Of a DNA stretch of 55,945 nucleotides, positions 9,100-16,138 are shown piece after piece. The notes beneath the pieces are model-generated. The model was not told the origin of the DNA and made no database searches. It saw only the letters and a program-made list of their open reading frames with translations. Within the stretch, counting starts at the first letter, position 1; every line of letters begins with the position of its first letter. A program made the position numbers and the translations under genes. The stretch lies in assembly GCA_029263215.1 (NCBI GenBank), contig JAJCXY010000098.1:1-55945 (forward strand), read 5' to 3'. This DNA comes from Acidimicrobiales bacterium. Its GTDB lineage: Bacteria > Actinomycetota > Acidimicrobiia > Acidimicrobiales > Aldehydirespiratoraceae.

Positions 9100-10458
9100 G
9101 TGAGAGTGATCCTTCGCAACGATCTGATTGTTGTGAGGCGCGCTCTGGTCCTGGTCGCCTTCGCCCTGCTCGCCGGCTCCTGTAGCGATGATGCCGAGCC
9201 GACTCGCCCGGTTTTCTCCGACTCGACCGAGTCAGGCGACACCGCCACCACGCTGGTGCCACCGACGCCCACCGACCCGCCCGAGACCCTCAGACCCACA
9301 CTCGGCGAGATGGAGGTCCCCTGCGGTCTGGTGGATCGTTCCGCGCCTCCGACATCCGGTGAGGTGGGGATCGACGACACGTCGATCCTCATCGGTACCG
9401 GCAACGATCGGGGCGGCCTGTATACGGCCGGGTCGGGACGAGGCATACCCGACGCGGTGGAGGTGATGGCCGGCTACTGCAACAGCCTCGGAGGGTTGGC
9501 CGGTCGCGAGGTGTTGGTGGCCGAATACGACGCCGCCGCAGTAGAGGCCGCCGAAAGAGCCACAGAACAGTGCGATGAGGTGTTCGCGGTGGTTGGTCAG
9601 GGCTATCTCGATGCGGAAGGGGCCCACGAGGTGCGCACGCTCTGCGGGCTTCCTTCCTACCCCGCCTGGCCCCAAGGACTCATTGCCGGGGAACCACTTC
9701 CGATCCATGGCCAACTCCTCGCCTTCTTCCTCGAACCGGCAGCGGGTCAGGTCGCCCTGGTCGCGTCACGCACATCCGACGGTGAGAGTCGGCGCGTCCT
9801 TCGCAGGTCTGCGCTGGAAACATCCGATGTGGAGTTCGTCGTGGTGGCCGAGATCTCCTATCCGATCGACGACGACCCTGGTTGGGACTCCGTAGCCCTC
9901 GAGGCCTTCGAGGCCGGGGCCGGCCTCGTCCACATCGACGGATCGTGTGAGGCAGCGGTGGTGCCGTTCCTTCGGTCTGCCGAAGAGCTCGGCTGGTCGC
10001 CGGTGGTGTTGGCCGGGCCATCGGGCTACCACTCGCAATGTGTTTCCGAGGCCCACACCGAAGGACTCGGCATCGATCGTTTGATGGTCGAGCTGCCCTT
10101 CCTGCCTCTCGAGGACGGACCCACAGACGCTCCGGTCGCCACGGCCTACGCCCGGATGCTCTCGGAGCTGGCTGCTCCTGTCACCGGCGACGCCCTGCTC
10201 GCCTCTTCCGCCTTCTGGCGTTGGGCGTCGGTGGTCGACCAGTGCGGTTCAGACCTCTCACGCTCGTGTCTCGAGGATGGCGCCACACTCACCGAAGGCT
10301 GGACCGCCGGCGGCCTGCATCGCGCCTACGACTTCGACGGCTCCACCGATGCTTGTGCGGTGGTGATGGGGGTCGTCGACGGTGGATTTGTCCGCCTGCT
10401 CCCGGAAGAACCCGGCCTTTACGACTGCTCAGGTGAGCGGTCGGTGGTTCTCAGGTGA
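9100..10458 (+). CDS. Periplasmic-binding-protein-like lipoprotein (type 1 fold, LivJ-like)
   Basis: 452 aa. GTG 9100 follows GGGAGG. A lipoprotein signal ends in LLAGSC, followed by a Thr/Pro linker and a two-lobed domain resembling the branched-chain amino acid/amide-binding family (TSILIGTGNDRGGLYTAG, AVEVMAGYCNSLGGLAGREV, WSPVVLAGPSGYHSQCV, AYDFDGSTDACAVVMGV). No permease or ATPase gene adjoins it, so it may be an orphan binding protein or a sensor. Its 3' end overlaps the convergent SLH gene by 8 nt. Confidence 0.75.
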   Translation: MRVILRNDLIVVRRALVLVAFALLAGSCSDDAEPTRPVFSDSTESGDTATTLVPPTPTDPPETLRPTLGEMEVPCGLVDRSAPPTSGEVGIDDTSILIGTGNDRGGLYTAGSGRGIPDAVEVMAGYCNSLGGLAGREVLVAEYDAAAVEAAERATEQCDEVFAVVGQGYLDAEGAHEVRTLCGLPSYPAWPQGLIAGEPLPIHGQLLAFFLEPAAGQVALVASRTSDGESRRVLRRSALETSDVEFVVVAEISYPIDDDPGWDSVALEAFEAGAGLVHIDGSCEAAVVPFLRSAEELGWSPVVLAGPSGYHSQCVSEAHTEGLGIDRLMVELPFLPLEDGPTDAPVATAYARMLSELAAPVTGDALLASSAFWRWASVVDQCGSDLSRSCLEDGATLTEGWTAGGLHRAYDFDGSTDACAVVMGVVDGGFVRLLPEEPGLYDCSGERSVVLR

Positions 10459-11329
10459 GCAGGCTTACCAGCACGGGTAGCCGGGCGTCGATGATGCAGC
10501 CTGCGTTCACGACCTCCACCACCGCCACGAGCAGGGAGAGATCGGCGGAAACGTCGCCCCTCACCACCGACTCCAAGTAGTGGATCTCGAAATCTTCGAG
10601 GAATGGCGCCGCACACACAGCCTCGGCGGTGGTGAGACCACCGGCGACGAGACTGGCGCGCAGAGGACGTCGACAGTTGGTTTCCTCGGGGACCTCGACA
10701 GCGCCGTCGGGTGCCGCGAAACGCCATATGAAGGTGGCCGCCTCGGCGCGGGTCAGGGTACGTGCGGGTGAGAACGTGGACGAGGTCGTGCCCTTGCTTA
10801 TCTTTTCGGCCGCCAGCCAGGAGATCGCATCTTGCTGGTATCCCCGGGTGACGTCGGTGAACGGATGTTGGGGCGAACCGCTGGGTTGGCCTGCGTAGCG
10901 CCACAGCATGGTGGCGAGGTCGCCCCGGCTGATCGGCGTCTCGGGGCTGAACGTCGTGCGCGATGTGCCGGTGGTTACACCTGCTGCGGCGAGCCAGCCG
11001 ACCGGCTCTTGTTGGTAGCTCTGGATCACGTCGTCGAACGGATGCGGCGCACTCTGGGGTTCGTGGCCGAGAGCCTTGTCGAGCCTGAACAAGAAGGCGG
11101 CGATCTGGCCTCGGCTGACGGCCTCGCTCGGGCCGAAACACCCCGGTTCGACTCCGACGGTGATGTCCTCAGATACCAGCCAGGACACCGCCTCGGTGTA
11201 GAAGGTGTCTTCGTCGACATCCCCGAAGCCGCTGGCTGCTCCGGCCGGCGGTGCGGCAACGGTGAAGAGGATGGCGAGGGTGGCGAGGGCCGCGGTCGCT
11301 CGTATCGGGCAATGCAGGATTTTCTGCAT
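10451..11329 (-). CDS. S-layer-homology (SLH) domain protein, secreted
   Basis: 292 aa. ATG 11329 opens a Sec signal peptide (MQKILHCPIRATAALATLAI to the AGAA cleavage region); a longer in-frame start upstream would hide it. Three SLH-type repeats of about 50 residues follow, each opening with an F-x-D-V motif and closing with a basic aromatic stretch (AAFLFRL, ATMLWRY, ATFIWRF). They are followed by a segment of about 75 residues with three cysteines (NCRRPLRAS, EAVCAAPFL, NAGCIIDAR). SLH domains usually anchor proteins to cell-wall polymers. The gene stands alone. Confidence 0.85.
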   Translation of the reverse strand: MQKILHCPIRATAALATLAILFTVAAPPAGAASGFGDVDEDTFYTEAVSWLVSEDITVGVEPGCFGPSEAVSRGQIAAFLFRLDKALGHEPQSAPHPFDDVIQSYQQEPVGWLAAAGVTTGTSRTTFSPETPISRGDLATMLWRYAGQPSGSPQHPFTDVTRGYQQDAISWLAAEKISKGTTSSTFSPARTLTRAEAATFIWRFAAPDGAVEVPEETNCRRPLRASLVAGGLTTAEAVCAAPFLEDFEIHYLESVVRGDVSADLSLLVAVVEVVNAGCIIDARLPVLVSLLT

Positions 11330-11332
11330 GAT

Positions 11333-11344
11333 GAAGAATTCTTC
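11333..11344. repeat. 12-bp perfect palindrome just upstream of the SLH gene
   Basis: GAAGAATTCTTC reads the same on both strands and lies 3 nt before ATG 11329 on the minus strand. It could occlude the initiation region as a hairpin, or be a protein site. The AAGGAAG ribosome-site candidate abuts it. Confidence 0.4.
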
Positions 11345-11499
11345 CTTGGTCGAGGGACTCCATGAGGGGCTGAAGCCATGCGCCCGCGTAGCTGGCGGGA
11401 GTCGATGGGCAGCCCGGCTCTGAGTGCCGAACAGATCGTGGTACAGGGTATCGCCTGGGGGTGGTGGTAGCGGTCGCGCTGTGAACGACGTCACCCGGC

Positions 11500-11528
11500 G
11501 TGACCCTGGTCACCGGGCGGCGTACGCT
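11500..11528 (+). promoter_or_regulatory. Promoter with a 14-bp palindrome before the nucleosidase-murA run
   Basis: The -10 box TACGCT (11523-11528) ends 6 nt before GTG 11535. GTGACC (11500-11505) and GGTCAC (11508-11513) form a perfect 14-bp palindrome about 10 bp upstream of it, where a bound regulator would overlap the -35 area. The remaining bases between 11345 and 11499 hold nothing I can name. Confidence 0.5.
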
Positions 11529-11534
11529 CCCGCC

Positions 11535-12269
11535 GTGCGACGGGTAGCGGTGATCATGGCCATGGAGGCGGAAGCAGCCCCCCTGGGCGAAGCCATCGGT
11601 GCGTTCCGGAGCGAATCGCCGCCCTGGGCCCGAGCCCTCCCATGCCGCCTCGATGTTGCTCCGGCAACCGCATCGCGCCCGGAGGTCGTGCTCGCCGTGA
11701 ACGGCATCGATCCCCGCACCGGCGTCGACTGCATCGGTTCCACCGCCGCCGCCCTCACCACCCAAACCGTGCTGACTGCCTACCCCGGCGATGAGATCGA
11801 TCTCGTGCTGTCCGTCGGTACCGCGGGCGGCTGGTCGCGCCTGGGCGCCGATATCGGCGACGTCTACATGGCGTGGGATCGATTCGTGAGCCACGACAGA
11901 CGGATCGACATCCCCGGCTTCGACGCCTTCGCCCGCGGCGACCTCCCGGCTGCCGATCTCCGACATCATGCGGCTGCGCTCGGCTGTCGCACCGGCATCG
12001 TCACCACCGGCGACAGTCTCGACGAATCGCCCGACGACCAGGAGCGGATTCGGGCCAGTGGGGCGGAGGTCAAGGAGATGGAGGCGGCGGCGGTTGCCTG
12101 GGTGGCTCACCTGCACGGAGTCCCGGTGGGAGCGGTGAAGGCCATCACAGATCTTGTCGATTCGCCGGTTTCCACTTCTGAGCAGTTCACTGCCAATCTG
12201 GCCGCCGCCGCTCAATCGCTGCGCGAAACCACCCTGGCCCTTCTCGACAGGCTCGGAGCAGACTCTTGA
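11535..12269 (+). CDS. 5'-methylthioadenosine/S-adenosylhomocysteine nucleosidase-like protein
   Basis: 244 aa from GTG 11535. This start is preferred because a TACGCT -10 box sits 6 nt upstream and the first strand (RRVAVIMAMEAEAAPLGEAI) is the usual N-terminus of this family. VLSVGTAGGW and GDSLDESPDDQ follow, then VKEMEAAAVAWVAHLHGVPV, which carries the ME dipeptide that binds the ribose, and the late AITDLVD acid. The domain order fits PNP/UDP-type hydrolases, closest by eye to plant-type MTA nucleosidases. It would cleave methylthioadenosine or SAH to adenine, salvaging methyl-cycle products. It is the first gene of a run of six. Confidence 0.8.
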   Translation: MRRVAVIMAMEAEAAPLGEAIGAFRSESPPWARALPCRLDVAPATASRPEVVLAVNGIDPRTGVDCIGSTAAALTTQTVLTAYPGDEIDLVLSVGTAGGWSRLGADIGDVYMAWDRFVSHDRRIDIPGFDAFARGDLPAADLRHHAAALGCRTGIVTTGDSLDESPDDQERIRASGAEVKEMEAAAVAWVAHLHGVPVGAVKAITDLVDSPVSTSEQFTANLAAAAQSLRETTLALLDRLGADS

Positions 12270-12877
12270 TCGACCCTCAAGAAGAGGCAGTGGCGGCCCA
12301 GCTCCGACTGATAGCGGGCCAACTCCACGCCGGCACCTCCGACGACGAGGCAACGGAGGCTGCCCTGAAACATCTCGAACTTGCGGCCGAACTCCTCTCC
12401 AGCGGAGAGCGACGCCTCCGGTGGTACGAAGAAGGCGGCGGCAGCCGGACCCGAGCCCGCAACCGCCACCTCTCACCATGGTCGGGCGCCCTCAATGTGG
12501 CATCGCCCCCGATGAGCCTGGAGCTGGGGGAACTCTCCGACGGCCGCCCGGCGATGTTGGGACGCGTACGCCTCGACCGGCTCCGCGAGGGTCCGCCCGG
12601 CAACGCTCACGGCGGGGTGGTGGCCGGCCTGTTCGACGAGGTCATGGGGGCGGCCCAACGTCTCACGGGCAGAGAGGGCGGGGTCACCGTTCGGCTCAGG
12701 GTTCGTTACCGCAGGCTCACGCCCCTGGACACCGACCTCATCTTCCGCGCCTGGATCGAAGACGACCGTTCGCGTCGAGTGAGCGTGAAAGCCGAGTGTG
12801 TGCTCGCCGACATGGAGTCGGATCGGTCGGGGGTCACCGCCCAGGCGGAAGCCATCTTCTTGAGGGTCAAGCGGTGA
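12266..12877 (+). CDS. Hotdog-fold thioesterase (PaaI/4HBT-like)
   Basis: 203 aa. TTG 12266 overlaps the previous stop (TTGA). The N-terminal 60 residues are helical and charged. The hotdog core has the hallmark GNAHGGVVAGLFDEVMG and later RVRYRRLTPLDTDLIF, RVSVKAECVLAD. The family hydrolyses acyl-CoA or aryl-CoA thioesters; the substrate here is unknown. The coupling to a nucleosidase and a phosphatase does not reveal the pathway. Confidence 0.8.
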   Translation: MIDPQEEAVAAQLRLIAGQLHAGTSDDEATEAALKHLELAAELLSSGERRLRWYEEGGGSRTRARNRHLSPWSGALNVASPPMSLELGELSDGRPAMLGRVRLDRLREGPPGNAHGGVVAGLFDEVMGAAQRLTGREGGVTVRLRVRYRRLTPLDTDLIFRAWIEDDRSRRVSVKAECVLADMESDRSGVTAQAEAIFLRVKR

Positions 12878-13404
12878 CCACGGAGTCGGCAGTGATCAAC
12901 TTCGTCTGCACCGGTAACGCCGCGAGGTCGGTGATGGCAGCGGCCCTGCTTCGAGACCGCATCGACAACGACGCGCCCTTCGAAGTGATCAGCGGAGGAA
13001 CCCTCGTGCTGCCCGGCCAGCCCATGAGTGTGCGCACCAGGAAGGCGCTGGCCCGACACTCACTGAAGGATCCCTTTCATCGCAGCCACCAGATTGGTCC
13101 CGCCGACATCACCCGGAGTTCGCTCGTACTCGTGATGGAGGAGTACCACGTGCAGTGGATCCAACGCGAACTTCCGGCTGGTCTGCCGATAACCGGGACC
13201 CTCAAGCGGGTAGTGAAAGAACTGCCCGGGATCGCGCGAGGTCCGCTCTCTCAACGGATCGCCGCTCTCGATCTCGCCGGTCGCGAGATCGAACCATGGG
13301 AAGAAGTGATCGATCCGGCGTCGGGCCAACAGGAAGATTTCGATCGCTGCATCGACGAGCTCGCGGTACTCATCGATTCCCTGGTGCCGGCTCTGGTGCA
13401 CTGA
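12874..13404 (+). CDS. Low-molecular-weight protein tyrosine phosphatase family protein
   Basis: 176 aa. GTG 12874 overlaps the thioesterase stop (GTGA). The phosphate loop is CTGNAARS (C-x5-R-S) near the N-terminus, as in LMW-PTPs. A DP pair (VIDPASGQQEDF) near the C-terminus provides the general acid. The protein is slightly longer than the usual 150 or so residues. LMW-PTPs of bacteria often act on cell-surface polysaccharide machinery or resemble arsenate reductases; neither partner is adjacent. An ordinary phosphatase role is the default. Confidence 0.8.
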   Translation: MTTESAVINFVCTGNAARSVMAAALLRDRIDNDAPFEVISGGTLVLPGQPMSVRTRKALARHSLKDPFHRSHQIGPADITRSSLVLVMEEYHVQWIQRELPAGLPITGTLKRVVKELPGIARGPLSQRIAALDLAGREIEPWEEVIDPASGQQEDFDRCIDELAVLIDSLVPALVH

Positions 13405-14060
13405 TGCCCGCCCATCGACGCGAGGGCCTGGTGCTTGCGGTGGCGGTGGGGATCGTTGCGGCCACGTTCGGGGTCCTGGCCGACGCGGCCGGCCTTTCCA
13501 TCCCCCAGGTGATGGTGATGTCGGCGTTGATGTTCACCGGTGCCTCCCAGTTCGCCGCGGTCAGCGTGATCGACGCCGGCGGCACGGGCTACACCGCTGT
13601 CGGCTCGGCCCTGCTCCTGGCCGCCCGCAACGCCCTCTACGGCCCTGTCGTTGCGAGCCTATTTGGTCGCTCGACGGCGATGAGAGCGGTGGGGTCGCAG
13701 TTCGTGATCGACGAGACCACCGCCATGGCGGCCATGCAGAACGAAGACGACATCGCGGCGGACGCCTTCTGGTGGACGGCGATCTGGTTGTGGACGCTCT
13801 GGAACGTCGGATCGGTCGGAGGCGCCCTCCTCGGGTCGGTCATCGGCGACCCCGAAGCATGGGGTCTCGACGCGGCGTTTCCGGCTGCCTTTGTGGCCTT
13901 GCTCGCGCCTCACCTCCGCACCCGACCGGGACGGGTCACAGCCATCGGCGGCGGGGCACTGGCGATAGCCGCCGTGCCGATCGCTCCCGCCGGAGTTCCC
14001 CTCCTCGTGGCCTCGCTCGCGGTGCTGCCCGGGTGGTTGGTGCATCGGAGGGCACTGTGA
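13404..14060 (+). CDS. azlC: AzlC family branched-chain amino acid export permease
   Basis: 218 aa, mostly membrane helices. ATG 13404 shares its A with the preceding stop (TGATG). The family core is visible as FGVLADAAGLSIPQVMVMSALMF then TGASQFAAVSV, LLAARNALYGPVVASLF and VIDETTAMA. AzlC forms a two-component exporter with the small AzlD encoded next. In Bacillus the pair mediates resistance to azaleucine. Here the gene sits in a run of unrelated enzymes. Confidence 0.88.
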   Translation: MPAHRREGLVLAVAVGIVAATFGVLADAAGLSIPQVMVMSALMFTGASQFAAVSVIDAGGTGYTAVGSALLLAARNALYGPVVASLFGRSTAMRAVGSQFVIDETTAMAAMQNEDDIAADAFWWTAIWLWTLWNVGSVGGALLGSVIGDPEAWGLDAAFPAAFVALLAPHLRTRPGRVTAIGGGALAIAAVPIAPAGVPLLVASLAVLPGWLVHRRAL

Positions 14061-14371
14061 GCTGGACCGCGATAGCGGTGATGACCGCCGGTGCGTACGG
14101 GTTCAAGGTCTTCGGTGTGTTCGCCCTTGCTCGCATCGGTGATCGATCCGCGGCGACCTTCCAGTCGCTCACCGCCCTCATCCCCGCCGCCCTGTTCGCG
14201 GCCCTGGTGGCCGTGCAGACACTCGAGGCGGGCGGTGCCCTGCAGATCGACGCGCGCTTGGCTGGAGTTGCCGCGGGGGCGCTTGCAGTGCTGCGACGGA
14301 TGCCGTTCGTAGTGGTCGTACTCGTCGCCATGGCAGTCACCGGCGCCATACGCTGGCAGACTCTTGGGTGA
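14057..14371 (+). CDS. azlD: AzlD family transporter subunit
   Basis: 104 aa. GTG 14057 overlaps the azlC stop (GTGA). It has about four short membrane helices (SWTAIAVMTAGAYGFKVFGV, LTALIPAALFAALVAVQTL, LPRM-like RRMPFVVVVLVAMAV) as in AzlD. It would complete the AzlCD exporter. Confidence 0.85.
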   Translation: MSWTAIAVMTAGAYGFKVFGVFALARIGDRSAATFQSLTALIPAALFAALVAVQTLEAGGALQIDARLAGVAAGALAVLRRMPFVVVVLVAMAVTGAIRWQTLG

Positions 14372-15657
14372 TGGCTGAAGAGCACCCTCTCCCCGAAGCC
14401 TCTCCACAGCTCGTGGTGAGAGGAGGCGCCCGACTGGAGGGAACCATCAGGGTCGGAGGGGCCAAGAATTCCGCCCTGAAGCTGATGGCGGCCACCCTCC
14501 TCGCCGAGGGCTCTTACCGCTTGCGCAACGTACCGAGAATCACCGATGTCGAGCTGATGTCCGACCTCCTGCGGGCCACTGGATGCGCGGTGGAACGCGA
14601 CGGTGACCAGCTGACGATCGTGGTTCCGTCGGTGATCGAGCCGGTCGCCCCCTATGAGATCGTCGAGCAGTTCCGAGCTTCGATAGTGGTGCTCGGGCCC
14701 ATGCTCGCCCGCTGTGGAGAAGCTCGCGTCGCCCTCCCGGGAGGCGACGACTTCGGGCCCCGCCCGATCGACATGCACGTCCGCGGGCTCACCGAGTTGG
14801 GCGCCGAGTTCGACACCGCCCACGGCTATATCCATGCCCGCTGCCCGAACCTGCTCGGCGCCCGTGTGCTGCTGGAGTTTCCGAGTGTCGGTGCCACCGA
14901 GAATCTGCTCATGGCATCGGTGCGAGCCAAGGGCACCACCACCATCGACAACGCTGCTCGCGAGCCTGAAATCATCGATCTCTGCGAGATGCTCAACAAG
15001 ATGGGTGCCCAGATCAGCGGCGCGGGCTCGTCCACGATCACCATCGAAGGAGTGGACGGTGCCGATGCCCTGCACTGTGCCGACCACAGCGTGGTATCGG
15101 ATCGGATCGAGGCGGCAACTTACCTGGCCGCGGTAGCCATCGCGGGAGGCGAGATCATCGTCGAAGGGGCCCGCCACGATCACATGGTGATGCTGTGTCA
15201 GAAGCTCGGCGACATGGGAATGCGCATCTCCCCCGATGCCCACGGCATTTGGGCGCTCGTGCCGCGCCGCCTTCGGTCGGTCGACTGCTCGACGCTTCCC
15301 TATCCCGGCCTGGCCACCGACTTCAAGCCCTTCCTGGTGAGCCTGCTCGCCACCGCCGAAGGAGTCGGCATCGTCACCGAAAACCTGTTCTCCGGCCGCT
15401 TCCGCTACATCGATGAGTTGAGGCGGATGGGCGCCGATATCCGCACCGATTCCCATCATGCGGTGGTGCGGGGCGTCGAGCGACTTTCCGGCGCTCCGGT
15501 GAGGGCCCACGACATTCGTGCCGGCGCGGCCCTGCTGATCGCCGGACTCGGGGCGGAGGGCACCACCGTGGTGGCCGATGCCCACCACATCGCCCGCGGC
15601 TACGACGACATCGCCGCCAAGTTGAGGGGTGTGGGCGCCGACGTGGGCACCAGCTGA
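14371..15657 (+). CDS. murA: UDP-N-acetylglucosamine 1-carboxyvinyltransferase (MurA), Asp active-site type
   Basis: 428 aa from ATG 14371 (TGATG overlap with azlD; GTG 14368 is an alternative). It catalyses transfer of enolpyruvate from PEP to UDP-GlcNAc, the first committed step of peptidoglycan synthesis, in the cytoplasm. It has the VGGAKNSALKLMAATLLAEG start with the Lys-Asn pair, and the acid in PGLATDFKPFLVSLLATAEG. The mobile loop reads LPGGDDFGPRPIDMHVRGL: Asp126 (codon 14746-14748) takes the place of the Cys115 of E. coli. Natural Cys-to-Asp enzymes such as those of Mycobacterium and Chlamydia are not inactivated by fosfomycin. Confidence 0.93.
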   Translation: MAEEHPLPEASPQLVVRGGARLEGTIRVGGAKNSALKLMAATLLAEGSYRLRNVPRITDVELMSDLLRATGCAVERDGDQLTIVVPSVIEPVAPYEIVEQFRASIVVLGPMLARCGEARVALPGGDDFGPRPIDMHVRGLTELGAEFDTAHGYIHARCPNLLGARVLLEFPSVGATENLLMASVRAKGTTTIDNAAREPEIIDLCEMLNKMGAQISGAGSSTITIEGVDGADALHCADHSVVSDRIEAATYLAAVAIAGGEIIVEGARHDHMVMLCQKLGDMGMRISPDAHGIWALVPRRLRSVDCSTLPYPGLATDFKPFLVSLLATAEGVGIVTENLFSGRFRYIDELRRMGADIRTDSHHAVVRGVERLSGAPVRAHDIRAGAALLIAGLGAEGTTVVADAHHIARGYDDIAAKLRGVGADVGTS

Positions 15658-15813
15658 TCACTTCTCGTTGATCGACGATTCGCTCTGCTCGATCAAGCCC
15701 ATGGCTCGACGTCGAGCGACCCAGAGCAGGAAGCCGAACACCAGTACCGGCACTCCCACCATCACGATCTCGTCCCAACCACCATTGTGAGCGAGCAGGT
15801 CGAGGGGCGCCAT
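15658..15813 (-). CDS. 51-aa single-pass membrane protein
   Basis: MAPLDLLAHNGGWDEIVMVG is followed by one hydrophobic helix (VPVLVFGFLLWVA) and a basic/charged tail ending SSINEK. ATG 15813 is preceded by a TATCAT box at 6-nt distance, which supports this start over in-frame codons further upstream. Its stop lies against the murA stop. The function is unknown; the size suggests a membrane anchor or accessory peptide. Confidence 0.6.
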   Translation of the reverse strand: MAPLDLLAHNGGWDEIVMVGVPVLVFGFLLWVARRRAMGLIEQSESSINEK

Positions 15814-15819
15814 AGCCGT

Positions 15820-15850
15820 ATGATAGAGCCTCGCTACCGTCGCGGTAGCG
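15820..15850. promoter_or_regulatory. Divergent control region: TATCAT -10 (minus) and 8-bp inverted repeat
   Basis: TATCAT on the minus strand (15820-15825) serves the 51-aa gene. CGCTACCG (15832-15839) and CGGTAGCG (15843-15850) are exact inverted arms around 3 nt, upstream of the NifU-like gene. The repeat is well placed to be an operator for one or both genes. Confidence 0.45.
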
Positions 15851-15877
15851 CCAAGTGTCTCGATCGGAGCATCAGGG

Positions 15878-16138
15878 GTGCGTGAGCAGGTAGAGAAGGT
15901 GATCGCTGCCATCAGGCCGGCAATTCAGGCCGACCACGGCGACATAGCGCTCATCGATGTCGATGAGGGGTCCGGCCTCGTCACCGTGGAGCTCCAGGGC
16001 GCGTGTGTCACCTGCCCGGCATCCACCCAGACCCTAAAGCTGGGCATCGAGCGCATCATGAAGGATCGCGTCGAGGGTGTCACCGAGGTGGTGGAGATCA
16101 ATGCTCTCGGCATGGCCGAGAGTCCCGTTCAGCTCTGA
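15878..16138 (+). CDS. NifU C-terminal-domain iron-sulfur cluster scaffold protein
   Basis: 86 aa. The C-x-x-C cluster ligand is in LQGACVTCPASTQTLKLGIE, as in Nfu/NifU-C proteins, and the domain length is normal for a stand-alone member. It would hold or transfer an Fe-S cluster. GTG 15878 has GGAG about 8 nt upstream. Its end overlaps the convergent trehalose gene by 10 nt. A cysteine desulfurase is encoded at 20389-21546, but the two are not in an operon. Confidence 0.87.
   Translation: MREQVEKVIAAIRPAIQADHGDIALIDVDEGSGLVTVELQGACVTCPASTQTLKLGIERIMKDRVEGVTEVVEINALGMAESPVQL

Noticed and set aside
13936..15588. 550-codon minus-strand frame opposite azlCD and murA
   Set aside because: It is a shadow of murA, His/Gly-rich, with no start signal or motif.
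15878..15880. Leaderless start for the NifU-like gene
   Set aside because: No TANNNT box lies at the right distance, and GGAG about 8 nt upstream gives an ordinary ribosome site.
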